Shown in pieces: positions 8,147 through 16,348 of a stretch of 36,379 bases of DNA. Source of the stretch: Planctomycetota bacterium (GTDB lineage Bacteria > Planctomycetota > UBA8742 > UBA2392). Below the pieces are notes generated by a model. It saw only the letters and a list, made by a program, of their open reading frames with translations. It was not told the DNA's origin and did no database searches. The stretch is taken from assembly GCA_019186845.1 (NCBI GenBank), contig JABARW010000048.1, positions 34,977-71,355 of the forward strand, written 5' to 3'. The translations under genes and the position numbers were made by a program. Within the stretch, counting starts at the first letter, position 1. Each line of letters starts with the position of its first letter.

Positions 8147-9502
8147 ATGCACACTTCGCTGGGCACGGTTGCCTTTGTCTCTCTGGGCTGCCCGAAGAAC
8201 CTGATTGACTCGGAGACCATGCTGGGCGGCCTGGCCGCCGAGGGCTTTGTCATCACGCCCGAGTACCGAGGCGCCGATGTGGTCGTCATCAACACCTGTG
8301 GTTTTCTTGACGCGTCAAGGCAAGAGTCACTTGAGACCATCGGCCGCATGCTCGCGCTCAAGCAGCGGGGCGAGGTCAAACGTGTTGTCGTGGCCGGCTG
8401 CATGGTGGGAAATTACCGAGAGCTGTTGGAGCGCGAAGTCCCCCACGCTGACGCCCTGGTCAGTGTGAACGACCGCGCCCAGGTGACTTCCGTGCTGCGT
8501 GAACTGCGCCAGAGCGGCGAACTGGCCCGCAAGGCCGTCATTTCCGACCCCGACGCCCAGGGCACCATCTACGACGACCGCCACCGCCTGCGCCTCACGC
8601 CGCGCCACTACGCCTACCTGCGCATTTCAGAGGGCTGCAACCACACATGCAGCTTCTGCGTGATTCCCTCGATCCGCGGCCGCTTTCGCAGCAAGCCGCG
8701 CGCCCAGATATTGCAGGAGGCGCGCGAACTGGTGTCCGACGGCGCGCGCGAGTTGATCATCGTAGCGCAGGACAGCACCTACTACGGCCTGGACAACGAG
8801 GGCCGCAAGACGCTGCATGAACTGCTGGCCGAAGTCGCCGGCATTCCCGACCTTCGCTGGCTGCGCCTGATGTACGCCTACCCGTCGCAGGTCACAGACG
8901 AGCTGATCGACCTCCTCGCCCGCGAGCCAAAGCTTCTGGGCTACATCGACATGCCTCTGCAACACGTTTCAACCCCCGTGCTGGCCCGCATGAAGCGGGG
9001 TACCACCGGCGAATCCACGTTGCGCCTGCTGGAACGCATGCGCGCTCGCGTGCCTCGTCTGACTCTGCGCAGCACCTTCATTGTCGGGTTCCCCGGAGAA
9101 ACAGAGGCGCAGTTTGAGGAACTCTGCGACTTTCTGCGGCAAGGCTACGTGGACCGGGCCGGGGTTTTCCCCTACAGCGACGAAAGCCAGGCCGAGAGCT
9201 TTCAGCTTGACGGCAAGCTCCCCGAAGCCGAGATAATGCGGCGCCACGCGCGGGTTATGGAAGTCGCTCAGCAGGCCCTGTTTGCGCGCAACGAGCGCCT
9301 CGTGGGCCAGACTCTTGAGTGTGTCACCGAGGGGCAGAGCCAAGACCCCAAGTACCCCACCGAGGCGCGCAGCAGTATGGACGCCCCTGAAATCGACTGC
9401 ACCCTGCGCCTCAAAGGTGATTTCGCACCCGGCCAATGGCTGAAAGCGCGAATCGTGCGCTCCCTAGGCTTTGACCTGCTGGCAGAAGTCCAGCGCGCGT
9501 GA
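8147..9502 (+). CDS. rimO: Ribosomal protein S12 methylthiotransferase RimO
   Basis: Radical-SAM methylthiotransferase (451 aa) that adds a methylthio group to an aspartate of ribosomal protein S12. Three parts are visible. The UPF0004 domain carries the cluster cysteines in VSLGCPKNLIDSE, NTCGFLD and VAGCMVG. The radical-SAM core has CNHTCSFCVIPSIRG at about residue 163. A C-terminal TRAM-type domain runs from about ERLVGQTLECV to the end. The CPKNLIDSE wording and CVIPSIRGRFRSKP separate RimO from MiaB and MtaB. The open frame reaches back to 7937, but ATG 8147 is the start: it has AGGA at 8136-8139, 7 bases upstream, and begins the conserved domain at once. It is divergent from the cytidylyltransferase-like gene. 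Confidence 0.95.
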   Translation: MHTSLGTVAFVSLGCPKNLIDSETMLGGLAAEGFVITPEYRGADVVVINTCGFLDASRQESLETIGRMLALKQRGEVKRVVVAGCMVGNYRELLEREVPHADALVSVNDRAQVTSVLRELRQSGELARKAVISDPDAQGTIYDDRHRLRLTPRHYAYLRISEGCNHTCSFCVIPSIRGRFRSKPRAQILQEARELVSDGARELIIVAQDSTYYGLDNEGRKTLHELLAEVAGIPDLRWLRLMYAYPSQVTDELIDLLAREPKLLGYIDMPLQHVSTPVLARMKRGTTGESTLRLLERMRARVPRLTLRSTFIVGFPGETEAQFEELCDFLRQGYVDRAGVFPYSDESQAESFQLDGKLPEAEIMRRHARVMEVAQQALFARNERLVGQTLECVTEGQSQDPKYPTEARSSMDAPEIDCTLRLKGDFAPGQWLKARIVRSLGFDLLAEVQRA

Positions 9503-9660
9503 CCGGCCGAATCTCGCAATTCGCGGGAAGAAAGTCTTCACCGATCCTGTTCTAGAATGCGGAGCCGTAGAGCCTCTTTGCAGGTCGGCCTTGGAAGGCA
9601 TGACCAGAGCGGGTTTGGCGGCGGCTGGGGCGCAAATCCGGTTTTTGCTTTGTGTGTAAA
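9503..9660. other. Intergenic spacer after rimO, no gene seen
   Basis: This is the left part of the 435-base gap between rimO and bshA. I see no convincing coding frame. A weak inverted repeat (CGAAT at 9508-9512 with ATTCG at 9519-9523) lies just after the rimO stop but has no T-tract, so I do not call it a terminator. The right end becomes T-rich just before the promoter at 9661. Confidence 0.5.
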
Positions 9661-9688
9661 TTGACAAGGCGCCAGATTAGGGTATACT
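9661..9688 (+). promoter_or_regulatory. Near-consensus sigma-70 promoter upstream of bshA leader
   Basis: TTGACA at 9661-9666 is a perfect -35 hexamer, followed by a 16-base spacer and TATACT at 9683-9688, which matches the -10 consensus at five of six positions. The region just upstream is T-rich (GTGTGTAAA). In such GC-rich DNA a pair this good is unlikely by chance, and I saw no comparable one elsewhere in the window. The expected RNA start is near 9695, about 243 bases before the bshA ATG, so it should make a long 5' leader or a separate small RNA. Confidence 0.75.
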
Positions 9689-9694
9689 AACTTT

Positions 9695-9876
9695 GTTGGA
9701 GTCAGGTGTTTGGCGCACGTCGGGCGACTCCCTTCCCCGGCCCCTCGACAAATCCTGCACATGGAGTCCGGTCTGAACTTCGCGGAATTTCCGCCATCAG
9801 CCCAAGCGCGTTCGAGAGGGTAGCTTTACGCTCTCCTTTCCGGCCCTTTCCTCGCGCTTGGGCTCTTTGCGTTTTT
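9695..9876 (+). ncRNA. Candidate structured leader RNA or small RNA before bshA
   Basis: The segment between the promoter (9661-9688) and the terminator-like hairpin would give a transcript of about 180 nt. Within it, GACTCC at 9726-9731 can pair with either of two identical copies of GGAGTC, at 9698-9703 and 9763-9768. The two stems are mutually exclusive, as in attenuators and riboswitches. A small hairpin GCGGA/TCCGC lies at about 9782-9794. It matches no RNA family I know well enough to name: I looked for SRP RNA, tmRNA and 6S-like signals and cannot assign one. Whether it is a cis-acting leader of bshA or a free small RNA is undecided. Confidence 0.45.
9799..9876 (+). terminator. Long hairpin with T-tract, intrinsic terminator or attenuator
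   Basis: A perfect 12-base inverted repeat, AGCCCAAGCGCG at 9799-9810 and CGCGCTTGGGCT at 9853-9864, is extended inward by GAGAGGG (9814-9820) pairing with CCCTTTC (9844-9850, one G-T wobble). It is followed by CTTTGC and then GTTTTTC at 9871-9877. This fits a factor-independent terminator. It lies about 60 bases before the bshA start and after the strong promoter, so it could end a small RNA or attenuate bshA transcription. Confidence 0.6.
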
Positions 9877-9937
9877 CGGTCAGATTTTGGCGTTTTGCAC
9901 GGAAGCAGCGGGCCCCCACTTCCGTTACAACCAGAGC

Positions 9938-11068
9938 ATGAATATCGGCATTCTCTGTTACCCCACCCACGGCGGGTCGGGCGTCGTTGCCAGCGAACTG
10001 GGCGCAGCCCTGGCTGAACGCGGACACAATGTTCACGTCATCAGTTATGCACTGCCCTTCCGCTTCCAGAGTTACCGAAGCAACCTCACCTACCACGAGG
10101 TCGAAGTCAGCGCATATCCGCTGTTCAAGTACCCGCCCTATGACCTGGCCATGGCCGGCACGATCATGGAAGTGGCCGAGGCCAACGGTCTCGACCTGCT
10201 CCACGCCCACTACGCCATTCCTCACGCGATCTCCGGCATCCTTGCCCGTGAGATGCTTCGTAACGGCAGGCCGGAAATGAAGCTCGTGACGACACTGCAC
10301 GGCACCGACATGACCATCATCGGCCAGCAGCGCGTGTACAAGAAAGTCACCAGCTTCGGTATCGCACGCAGTGACCGCGTGACCTGCGTAAGCCATGAAC
10401 TGCGCAGCCGCACCCTAGGCCTGCTGGAGTGCGACGCCGATCATGTTGAGGTACTGCCCAACTTCATTGACGTGCGGCGCTTCGTACCTGGCTGCTGCCC
10501 GGACAAGCGACGACAGCTCGGGCGCCACGATGAAAAGATCATCCTGCACGTCAGCAATTTCCGTGAAGTCAAACGTCCCCGGGACATGATTCATGCCTTT
10601 GCGAGGGTAGTAGGCAAGATCAACGCCCGTCTGGCTCTAGTAGGAGATGGACCGGAACTTGCGGCCTGCAAGGAACTTGTCGAGAAGCTCGGTCTGCGCC
10701 GCCAGGTGTCGTTCATTGGCACCTACGACGCCATCTGGGAGCTCATGCCGCAGGCCGACCTGTTCTACCTGCCCAGCGAGTATGAGAGTTTCGGGCTCTC
10801 GGCCCTCGAAGCCATGGCCTGCGGCGTGCCTGTCGTTGCCAGCCACACAGGAGGCCTGCCGGAGGTCGTCACCAGCGGCCAAACGGGCATTCTCGTGCCC
10901 GTGGGAGACATCCAGGTGCATGCCGATGCCATGATCGAGCTTTTGTCCGACGACACCAAGCGCAAGGCCTTTGGCGCTGCGGCCCGCGAGGTGGCCGTGG
11001 GTCGATTCGCCCTTGAGAAGATTCTCCCGCAATGGGAATCGCTGTATGAGCGAACGCTGAAAGGATGA
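9938..11068 (+). CDS. bshA: BshA, N-acetyl-alpha-D-glucosaminyl L-malate synthase
   Basis: GT4-family glycosyltransferase (376 aa) that joins N-acetylglucosamine from UDP-GlcNAc to L-malate, the first step of bacillithiol synthesis. BshA-specific wording is clear. The N-terminus is [20 protein letters not shown], followed by [38 protein letters not shown] and [12 protein letters not shown]. The donor-binding E-x7-E motif is [10 protein letters not shown] start at ATG 9938, because the frame upstream is not conserved and runs into the terminator hairpin. The ribosome site is weak. No bshB or bshC gene lies in the window. A DinB-fold protein, a fold that includes bacillithiol transferases, is encoded at 31724 but far away. 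Confidence 0.92.
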   Translation: MNIGILCYPTHGGSGVVASELGAALAERGHNVHVISYALPFRFQSYRSNLTYHEVEVSAYPLFKYPPYDLAMAGTIMEVAEANGLDLLHAHYAIPHAISGILAREMLRNGRPEMKLVTTLHGTDMTIIGQQRVYKKVTSFGIARSDRVTCVSHELRSRTLGLLECDADHVEVLPNFIDVRRFVPGCCPDKRRQLGRHDEKIILHVSNFREVKRPRDMIHAFARVVGKINARLALVGDGPELAACKELVEKLGLRRQVSFIGTYDAIWELMPQADLFYLPSEYESFGLSALEAMACGVPVVASHTGGLPEVVTSGQTGILVPVGDIQVHADAMIELLSDDTKRKAFGAAAREVAVGRFALEKILPQWESLYERTLKG

Positions 11069-11082
11069 TGCCCAAAGCAAAG

Positions 11083-11104
11083 CGCCCGGGTTTCCCCGGG
11101 CGCC
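11083..11104 (-). terminator. Terminator between convergent bshA and ompA-family gene
   Basis: GCGCCCGGG at 11083-11091 and CCCGGGCGC at 11096-11104 form a perfect 9-base stem with a four-base loop, TTTC. On the minus strand the stem is followed by TTTGCTTTGG, a T-rich tail, so it should terminate the OmpA-family gene that ends at 11123. It may also slow plus-strand transcripts from bshA, though there is no T-tract in that direction. Confidence 0.8.
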
Positions 11105-11122
11105 TCGCGTTATGACGGTGCG

Positions 11123-11929
11123 CTACTTCTTGCTGACGGTTTCCTTGCCCTTGCCGCTCTTGGACGCCTGCTCATTGCCCTTGCCGCTGTCCTTGCTGAC
11201 GGCCGGTGTGTCGCCGATGCTCAGCCCGTCAGCCGTGCCGATGAAGATTTCAACCCGGCGGTTCTTGCTCTTGCCCACACTGGTCGTGTTGCTCGAGATC
11301 GGCCAGTGCTCGCCGTAGCCGGACACGTAGACGCGATCCGCCGGCAGGCCCTTGCTGATGAGGAACGTGCGGACTGCCATGGCGCGCATGGTGCTCAGGT
11401 GAATGTTGTCCAGAATGCCCTGGGCCTTGGCCTTGAGAACGGGATCGCTGTCCGTGTGGCCATCAACGCGCACAAAGGTCATGGCGTCCATCTTCTTCTC
11501 GAGCAGTGCGGCCACCTTGGTCAGGGTCTCCTTGGTCTTGTCGGTCAGCTCCCAGGAGCCGCTCTTGAACAGCACGTTGCGGTCGTCGATGCGCACACCC
11601 ATGGCGCCGCCACGACGAATGACATCAAAGTCGCCGCCCGATTCCTTTTCCCACATGGCACGAAGCTTGGAGTAGATCTCGTCCTCGTTGACCTTTTCGG
11701 CAGGCTTGGCTTCAGCCGAAGCCAGGGCGTTGCGCAGACGTTCATTATCCCCGCGCAGTTTGGCCACTGAGTCCTCGAGGCGCTCGTTCTCGGCCATAAG
11801 GGCCGTCTTCTCGGAGTTCAGCGTCTCATTGTGCTTGACCATCGCGTCATACTGGCCGGTCGATACGCAGCCCGTTCCGAGCAGGGCGGGGAAGGCGGTC
11901 ATCGCGGCAAGCAGCATCAACTTCTTCAT
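11123..11929 (-). CDS. OmpA/Pal-family peptidoglycan-binding lipoprotein
   Basis: Probable outer-membrane-anchored protein (268 aa) that ties the envelope to peptidoglycan. It starts with MKKLMLLAAM and a signal peptide ending in LLGTGC. Cys21 is the likely lipidation site, although glycine at -3 makes the lipobox imperfect. A charged heptad-rich coiled coil follows (about 25-75). The OmpA C-terminal domain has LFKSGSWELTDKTKETL, VRVDGHTDSDPV, with the peptidoglycan-contacting aspartate region, and SGYGEHWPISSN then KNRRVEIFI. The tail is rich in Lys/Ser/Gly. The ATG at 11929 is chosen because GGGAG lies about 6 bases upstream; the frame extends back to 11995 without signal-peptide character. 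It is the last gene of the long minus-strand run and is followed by a clear terminator. Confidence 0.88.
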   Translation of the reverse strand: MKKLMLLAAMTAFPALLGTGCVSTGQYDAMVKHNETLNSEKTALMAENERLEDSVAKLRGDNERLRNALASAEAKPAEKVNEDEIYSKLRAMWEKESGGDFDVIRRGGAMGVRIDDRNVLFKSGSWELTDKTKETLTKVAALLEKKMDAMTFVRVDGHTDSDPVLKAKAQGILDNIHLSTMRAMAVRTFLISKGLPADRVYVSGYGEHWPISSNTTSVGKSKNRRVEIFIGTADGLSIGDTPAVSKDSGKGNEQASKSGKGKETVSKK

Positions 11930-12043
11930 AACTGGCTCCCTGTCTGGGTTGGTTTCATCGACTGGCGCTGCGCCCCAAAAGGCGCACTTGCGCATCCATC
12001 GGCAGATGGGCGCGGCTCAGTTGAGCGATTCCGGAAAAATCGG

Positions 12044-12979
12044 TTACTTGTCGCCCTGGGCGTGGCGCACGCGCTCTTCTTCCTCGGCGCGGCGGGCCTC
12101 TTCTTCAATCTGTCGCGCGCGCAGCTCGCGGCGAATCTCGGAGGCCAGATCTTCGAGCGCGGTCCTGGCTGTCTCGCCGTCCTGGCACTCCTTGGCCATG
12201 GCATCCGCCAGCTTGGCATCCGCCTCGACAAAGGCCCGGGGGTATTCCTTGACGAACTCCGCCAGCTCGGCAATGGCCTTCACACGGTCGGCCTTGGCCT
12301 TGCCGCGCCGCGCCTCGCGAAAACAGTCGTTCTTGAGGCGAGTCTCGACCATACCCTGCAGGGCAAGCTGCACGTCCTGGCGGGTGCGGTTGTCCAGGGC
12401 CTGGCGGGCAGACGCCAGCAACGTCTTGAAGCGGTCAAAGCGGGCCCGGGTGACCTGGCCGGGCTTGCGGGCCACCCAAAGCATCAGCTCCACAGCGGCG
12501 TTGCGGCCGGGATATCCTCCCAGCGAGAGGTGGTAGGCCAGCAGGTCCTCAAATGCCCTGAGGCGATCTTCGCCGGCCTCCTGCTGCTCCAGTTCGATGA
12601 AAGCCCGGCACACGGCGATCTTTGAGCTGCGCTCGCCGTCGCCATTGGAAAGCGCGACGGGTCGGCCCACCGGCGAATAACCCTGGCCGGCCAGAGCCTT
12701 GAGGGCAAAAAGTCCTTCCACAGATTCGCCTTCTTTGAGCAGGGTCTTGTCGGTGTAGATCAGCTTGACTTCTTTTGCCTTCTCCTCGCCCCAGATCACG
12801 TCCTGGACCGTAAGGTCCACGCTGATGGCGCCGCCCAGGCTCTTGCGCACCGCCGAGGCGGTGGCATGGAGAATCACGTCGCACTTGGCCAGCGTGTTCT
12901 CGCCAAAGGCCGATTCATACACCCGCGCCTGGGCCAGCAAAGGCCCGCAGAAAAACAGGGCTATCAGTAAGACACGCAT
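12044..12979 (-). CDS. Secreted hypothetical protein with C-terminal coiled coil
   Basis: Not a family I recognise (311 aa). The N-terminus MRVLLIALFFCGPLLAQA is a classical signal peptide with a probable cut after AQA, so the protein is exported. Residues about 20-130 are mixed strand-like sequence (LTVQDVIWGEEKAKEVKLIY) and include VGRPVALSNG, possibly a small beta domain. The middle is helical. The last 40 residues are a strongly charged Glu/Arg helix (RQIEEEARRAEEEE), likely a coiled coil. Cysteines occur at several places and could form disulfides outside the cytoplasm. It lies 55 bases downstream of the M16 peptidase gene in the same direction and 114 bases before the OmpA-family gene, so a joint envelope role is possible but unproven. 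Confidence 0.7.
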   Translation of the reverse strand: MRVLLIALFFCGPLLAQARVYESAFGENTLAKCDVILHATASAVRKSLGGAISVDLTVQDVIWGEEKAKEVKLIYTDKTLLKEGESVEGLFALKALAGQGYSPVGRPVALSNGDGERSSKIAVCRAFIELEQQEAGEDRLRAFEDLLAYHLSLGGYPGRNAAVELMLWVARKPGQVTRARFDRFKTLLASARQALDNRTRQDVQLALQGMVETRLKNDCFREARRGKAKADRVKAIAELAEFVKEYPRAFVEADAKLADAMAKECQDGETARTALEDLASEIRRELRARQIEEEARRAEEEERVRHAQGDK

Positions 12980-13034
12980 GGACGCATCTCGTGTTCTGCG
13001 GCGGGTCAGTGTACTCCAGGGTGCAGCGACGGGT

Positions 13035-15770
13035 CTACTTGCCGCCGGGCATGCTGTCGCCGGGCTGGCCGATGCGCGACACGGGCCCGCACAGCACCTC
13101 GACCATGTTTTCGGGCACGAGGTATTTGCGAGCCACGCGCGTAATGTCTTCGGCCGTGACTGCTTCAATTGCCTGGGCATAGCGCACAAGATAGTCGTTG
13201 CCGAGTTGATAACGCTCGATGCTCAGCATCAGATCGGCCAACTGGCCCGTGGATTCCAGGCTGAACACGAAGCTGCCCTTCAGATAGTCCTTGGCATCGC
13301 GCAGCTCGCGCTCGCTGACGGGCTGCTCGCGGATTTCGCGGACCAGCTCGTACATGGTGGAAATCGCCACCTCAACGTTCTCAGCGCGGGTGCCGATGTA
13401 GCCCAGGAAGGCCCCTTCCTGCAGTCCGCTGGAGCCCGCAATGTTGGCATAGGTGCTGTAGGCAAGTCCCATGTCGTCGCGCAGCTTGCGGCTGAAACGA
13501 TCCGTGAAGCCCGGAGACGTGCCCAGCACACTGTCGAGCACCATGAGCGCGTAGTAATCCGGATTGTCGCGACGGATTCCCAGACACTGGAGACGAACCA
13601 CCACCTGGTCTTTCTCAGGGTGGTCGATGGTGATGCGCTTCTTGCTGCGATCGACAGCCGCGAAATCAAAGCTGTCAAAACGCAGGCCCTGAGTACCGCT
13701 GAGCGAACCGGGACTCTTGAACTCAAAGCGCGGATGCAACAGAGGCTCGACCGGCTTCTTCCAGGCGCCAAAACGCTCGCGCAGCAGAGCCAGCATTTCG
13801 CTTTCCTTGAAGTCGCCCACGACGGCAATCACGGCGTTGTCGGGCCTGAACCATGTCTTGTGCCACTTGACGATGTCCTCGCGCGTGATGCTCTTGACAC
13901 TGGCCACGGTTCCTTGTGCGGGCGCGCCCAGCGCAGTATCCGGCCCGTACAGCCAGGCGTTGGCTGCATCGCGGGCAAACACTGAGGTCTCATCCTTGCC
14001 GGACTCGATGGCCGCCAGCATCTGCTTGCGCAGCAGTTCGATCTCCATGGGCTTGAAGGCCGGGTTGATCAGGCAGTCCGCCAGCAGGTCCAGGCCCAGC
14101 GCCGCATGCTCTGACAACACCCGCAGCGAACCACCGCCCGCGCCGACGTTCAGCTCTCCCCCGACGCCCTCAATGGCCTCAGCGATCGCCAACTTGTCGC
14201 GCTTCGTGGTTCCCGTGTCCAGCAGGCCGCCTCCAAAGGATGAAAGGCCCGCCTTGCCTGCAGGTTCCGTGGCGCGTCCAGCGCGGATGCCCACACTGGC
14301 GCTCACGACCGGCAGCCCCGACCGCGCGTAGAGCAGTACCACGGCGCCGTTCTCCAGCACGTGGCGCGAAACAGGCAGGGGCTGAGGCTTGGCGTCTTCA
14401 GCGCCCGAACCCGTCGCACTTTCCGTCAGCTTGGGCACGAGCCAGCCCGTAACGTGGTGGCCTTCGCCGAGGTATCCTTTTGCCACGCGCAGAACATCAT
14501 CGACCGTGACCTGCTTGATGCGCTCGGGGTAACGCAGGGCGGCGCGCCAGTCGCCCTGCACAATCTGTGCTGCGCCAAGCTGCTGGGCGATGTCACTGGA
14601 CTTCTCTCGTCCAAATACATCCTGAGCCACAACAAGGCGCTTGGCGCGATCGAGTTCAGAGGGCTTGACACCCTCCTTGATCAGGCGCGCAATCTGGCCG
14701 TCAATGCCGGCGCTGACGTCAGCGCGCTCGACTCCGTCGGCCAGTTCAGCCCAGATGTAGAAGATGCCACCCAGCATCTGTGTCAGGTTGCCTGCGCCGA
14801 TCTGGTTGACCTGCATGGTTTCGTCGACCATGTGTCGATAGAGGCGCGAAGTCACGCCATCGCCAAGAATCATGCTTAGAACGTCCAGAGCTGGCTCGTC
14901 ATCGTGGCCGGCTGGCACGCCCATGTAGGCCCGAGCCATCTGCACGACTTCGGCGTCGCTGCGCACCTCAAAACTTTTGCGTCCCTTGAACTGCACGGGG
15001 CTGTAGACAGGACGCTTCATCTCCGGGCCGCGCGCGATGGAGCCAAACAGCTCTGTTACGACCGGACGGGCTTCCTTTTCTGTAATGTCGCCGCACAGCA
15101 CAAGGGTGGCGTGGTTGGGGTGATAGTGGCGGTCATAGAAGGCCCGCATGTCGCGCCGGGTGGTATCGGCGATGTCTTGCGGCCAGCCCAGCACCGGATG
15201 GGCATAGGGATGCGCGGGCCCATACAGCTCAACGTCCAGGCGCTCCCAGAGGCGGCTCTGGGGATTGTCGGCCGAGATGTCGCTTTCGCTCTGGACGACC
15301 TTCTTCTCGGCGTCGAACTCGGCCTGATCGAGTGTGAGGCGCCGCATGCGGTCCGCCTCGATCTTCAAGGCCTCAACGTAGCGACTCTTGGGCAGGTCAA
15401 TGAAATACGCCGTGTAATCGTTGCTGGTGAAGGCATTGTTCGAACCGCCATTTCTGGCCGTGATGGCGTCGATGTCGCCCTTCTTGTAGCGGCTGCTGCC
15501 CTTGAACATCATGTGTTCCAGGAAGTGGGCCATGCCCGTCTTCTGGGGCTCTTCGTCGGCCGCGCCGACAGCGTACCACACGAAGCTGGAGACCACGGGC
15601 ACGCCGGGCCGGTTCACCACCAGCACCCGCAAGCTGTTGTCCAGTGTGAACTCCGCAACATCCAGACCCTGAACCTCGGCGGCCGGCTTTTCCTGCGCAC
15701 CCAATGGGGCCAGAGCCGCGGCCAGCAACAGTGCCGCAGACAACGCGCCCAGGAGCATTCGTGTTTTCAC
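13035..15770 (-). CDS. Exported M16-family zinc metallopeptidase (double domain)
   Basis: Large secreted insulinase-type peptidase (911 aa from a GTG start). The start VKTRMLLGALSAALLL is a normal signal peptide, and AGAGGA at 15775-15780 sits 4 bases before the GTG. The ATG 12 bases further in would be too far from that site and would lose the charged N-region. The inverted zinc motif HFLEH is at about 82-86, with the third ligand glutamate in VVQSESD at about 162, exactly the family spacing. A second M16 module begins near LPVSRHVLENGAVVLLYA and lacks H-x-x-E-H, as expected for the non-catalytic half that closes the chamber. It lies between a PEGA-like lipoprotein and a secreted hypothetical gene. 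It probably degrades peptides in the periplasm. Confidence 0.92.
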   Translation of the reverse strand: MKTRMLLGALSAALLLAAALAPLGAQEKPAAEVQGLDVAEFTLDNSLRVLVVNRPGVPVVSSFVWYAVGAADEEPQKTGMAHFLEHMMFKGSSRYKKGDIDAITARNGGSNNAFTSNDYTAYFIDLPKSRYVEALKIEADRMRRLTLDQAEFDAEKKVVQSESDISADNPQSRLWERLDVELYGPAHPYAHPVLGWPQDIADTTRRDMRAFYDRHYHPNHATLVLCGDITEKEARPVVTELFGSIARGPEMKRPVYSPVQFKGRKSFEVRSDAEVVQMARAYMGVPAGHDDEPALDVLSMILGDGVTSRLYRHMVDETMQVNQIGAGNLTQMLGGIFYIWAELADGVERADVSAGIDGQIARLIKEGVKPSELDRAKRLVVAQDVFGREKSSDIAQQLGAAQIVQGDWRAALRYPERIKQVTVDDVLRVAKGYLGEGHHVTGWLVPKLTESATGSGAEDAKPQPLPVSRHVLENGAVVLLYARSGLPVVSASVGIRAGRATEPAGKAGLSSFGGGLLDTGTTKRDKLAIAEAIEGVGGELNVGAGGGSLRVLSEHAALGLDLLADCLINPAFKPMEIELLRKQMLAAIESGKDETSVFARDAANAWLYGPDTALGAPAQGTVASVKSITREDIVKWHKTWFRPDNAVIAVVGDFKESEMLALLRERFGAWKKPVEPLLHPRFEFKSPGSLSGTQGLRFDSFDFAAVDRSKKRITIDHPEKDQVVVRLQCLGIRRDNPDYYALMVLDSVLGTSPGFTDRFSRKLRDDMGLAYSTYANIAGSSGLQEGAFLGYIGTRAENVEVAISTMYELVREIREQPVSERELRDAKDYLKGSFVFSLESTGQLADLMLSIERYQLGNDYLVRYAQAIEAVTAEDITRVARKYLVPENMVEVLCGPVSRIGQPGDSMPGGK

Positions 15771-15790
15771 GGGTTCCTCTCTCAATGCAA

Positions 15791-15810
15791 CGGGCGCCTT
15801 GGGGCGCCCG
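15791..15810 (-). terminator. GC hairpin between PEGA-like and M16 genes
   Basis: CGGGCGCC at 15791-15798 and GGCGCCCG at 15803-15810 form a perfect 8-base stem with a TTGG loop. It sits after the lipoprotein stop and just upstream of the M16 ribosome site. On the minus strand it is followed by TTGCATTGAG, too poor in T for a confident intrinsic terminator. It could equally be an mRNA-stabilising or processing hairpin between two co-transcribed genes. Confidence 0.4.
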
Positions 15811-15855
15811 AGCGGTCCTGTATTCAATACGTTTGAGGCGCGACAAGGCGGAACA

Positions 15856-16296
15856 TCAACGCACACCGCTCTTCACGCCGTGGCCCACGGGAAGGTCGGG
15901 CTCGAGTTCGAACATGACTTCCACGTTGCCGCGACCACCCGTCGACGCCACCCAGCGGGTCTGGGGCAAGAATCCAAGGCGCGAGACGCGGAACAGTTCG
16001 GGCTTCCCGGTGGCCTCGATGACGATCTGCTTGGAGGGGGTGCTGCCCACTGTCACCCAGGTGCCATCGTGGTTCAGCCACTCGATGGTCGCGCCCGGCG
16101 GCTCACTGCGGATCAACGCGCCGGTCTTGGGTGCGCTGAATTCATAGGTGCGGCGCGCGTTGTTCTCGGCCGAAAGAGCACGCTCGTAGGCGCTGTTCAA
16201 CCCGATTTCACCGACGCGGCTGGGCCGAGCCTGGCTCGAAGCGCAGCCACATGCGAAAAAGCCCAACGCCAGCAGAAGCACGGTTAACACGCGCAT
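15856..16296 (-). CDS. Small lipoprotein with PEGA-like domain
   Basis: Probable lipoprotein (146 aa). The N-terminus MRVLTVLLLALGFFACGC is a short hydrophobic signal with candidate lipidation cysteines at 16 and 18; neither gives a textbook lipobox. Residues about 65-115 resemble a PEGA domain: SEPPGATIEWLNHDG, then VGSTPSK and FRVSRLGFLPQTRW, matching the family pattern P-x-G-A-x-V, G-x-T-P and a closing aromatic strand. PEGA domains occur on surface or periplasmic proteins and may bind envelope polymers. GGAA lies about 8 bases before the ATG. It is 53 bases downstream of cmk and 85 bases before the M16 peptidase gene. Confidence 0.72.
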   Translation of the reverse strand: MRVLTVLLLALGFFACGCASSQARPSRVGEIGLNSAYERALSAENNARRTYEFSAPKTGALIRSEPPGATIEWLNHDGTWVTVGSTPSKQIVIEATGKPELFRVSRLGFLPQTRWVASTGGRGNVEVMFELEPDLPVGHGVKSGVR

Positions 16297-16348
16297 GGTG
16301 AATTCCGTTGTTTCGGGGATTGCAAGGATAGCCGCCGCGGGCCGCGGT

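Noticed and set aside
9508..9523. Inverted repeat just after the rimO stop
   Set aside because: Only five paired bases and no T-tract, so not a credible terminator.
9706..10017. 103-codon plus-strand frame with a GTG start and GGAG nearby in the bshA leader
   Set aside because: It runs through the terminator hairpin and deep into bshA in another frame, has Pro/Arg-rich shadow-like composition, and matches no family. The RNA-structure reading explains the region better.
14660..14670. TTGACA inside the M16 gene on the plus strand
   Set aside because: Coding sequence of the opposite strand with no partner -10 hexamer at suitable spacing.
14904..15836. 310-codon plus-strand frame opposite the M16 peptidase
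   Set aside because: Antisense shadow; the minus strand carries the signal peptide and zinc motif.
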